Below, piece after piece: positions 22,347 to 22,487 of a stretch of DNA of 22,487 bases. Position numbers and translations under genes: made by a program. Position 1 is the first letter of the stretch. Each line of letters starts with the position of its first letter. This DNA comes from Candidatus Melainabacteria bacterium (GTDB lineage: Bacteria; Cyanobacteriota; Vampirovibrionia; Obscuribacterales; Obscuribacteraceae), in assembly GCA_003151275.1 (NCBI GenBank), contig PLXC01000071.1, positions 1 to 22,487 of the forward strand. The letters run 5' to 3'. The notes beneath the pieces were generated by a model that had not been told where the DNA came from, did not search any database, and was given only the letters and a program-made list of their open reading frames with translations.

Positions 22347-22487
22347 TTATTTGTTTTCTAAGAGATCGATCGGCTTCGATTTGCTCGGCAATTCGCAGTC
22401 AACCTGCTCAAGCAACCATGCATACGGTATTAGCTTCATTGACTGCGCTTTTGCAACACCCTTCCCACTATATGCGGTGCGCACCTT
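22347..22487 (-). CDS. C-terminal 46 residues of an unidentified protein (partial, runs off the edge)
   Basis: A minus-strand frame is open from the right edge to a TAA at 22347. It contains GKGVAKAQSMKLIPYAWLL and ends SKSKPIDLLENK, a natural-looking C-terminus with mixed hydrophobic and charged residues. I do not recognise it. A competing plus-strand frame starts at 22282 or 22297 (MDNFFMVRPSIL) and also runs off the edge; it looks less protein-like and has a poor ribosome site. The hairpin at 22247-22272 between convergent genes favours the minus strand. Confidence 0.45.
   Translation of the reverse strand, partial: KVRTAYSGKGVAKAQSMKLIPYAWLLEQVDCELPSKSKPIDLLENK

Noticed and set aside
22282..22487. 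Plus-strand partial gene at the right edge
   Set aside because: Open to the edge but with a poor ribosome site directly after a hairpin and an unlikely composition; the opposite-strand frame is more protein-like.

Overview
The window reads as bacterial chromosome of moderate GC with no rRNA, tRNA, CRISPR array, transposase or phage structural gene. My best guess at the source is a non-photosynthetic cyanobacterial relative (Obscuribacterales/Vampirovibrionia type). This rests on a PATAN (DUF4388) protein with a decayed GGDEF domain, a kinase with a phytochrome-style H-box, and a very large repeat protein of unknown function. It is an inference, not an identification.

Bases 1-4980 are sparse and look accessory. 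They hold a receiver-like protein that lacks its phosphoacceptor Asp, two small unknown proteins, a soluble sensorless histidine kinase, and a complete hipB-hipA toxin-antitoxin pair. The hipBA promoter carries three palindromes with core TCCCG-NN-CGGGA whose cores lie exactly 50 bp apart; the last abuts a perfect TATAAT. A fourth, slightly degenerate copy sits about 30 bp upstream of the receiver-like gene, suggesting that HipB also controls it.

Bases 4981-9984 are conventional housekeeping: a Bax inhibitor-1/YccA membrane protein closed by a strong bidirectional terminator, a cax-mutM pair on the minus strand (Ca2+/H+ antiporter and 8-oxoguanine glycosylase with a C-terminal extension), a NUDIX hydrolase, and a glutamate dehydrogenase with an ideal Shine-Dalgarno and a strong terminator.

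Bases 9985-14936 hold the PATAN/degenerate-GGDEF protein, then a near-consensus sigma70 promoter driving a compact set: an unknown 276-aa protein with an odd repeat-rich 5' end, a macro-domain ADP-ribose hydrolase and DNA polymerase IV. A small zinc-ribbon gene converges on it.

Bases 14975-22487 hold a 1570-aa minus-strand protein with five to six copies of a 40-residue helical repeat and a YD/RHS-like beta segment, then a divergent FAD-dependent amine oxidase/UDP-galactopyranose mutase-like enzyme, an orphan OmpR-type regulator, a small unknown gene and the C-terminal end of a gene entering from the right edge. The strongest candidates for something new are the HipB-type operator set with its remote copy, the large repeat protein, and the unknown-macro-dinB set with its unusual leader.
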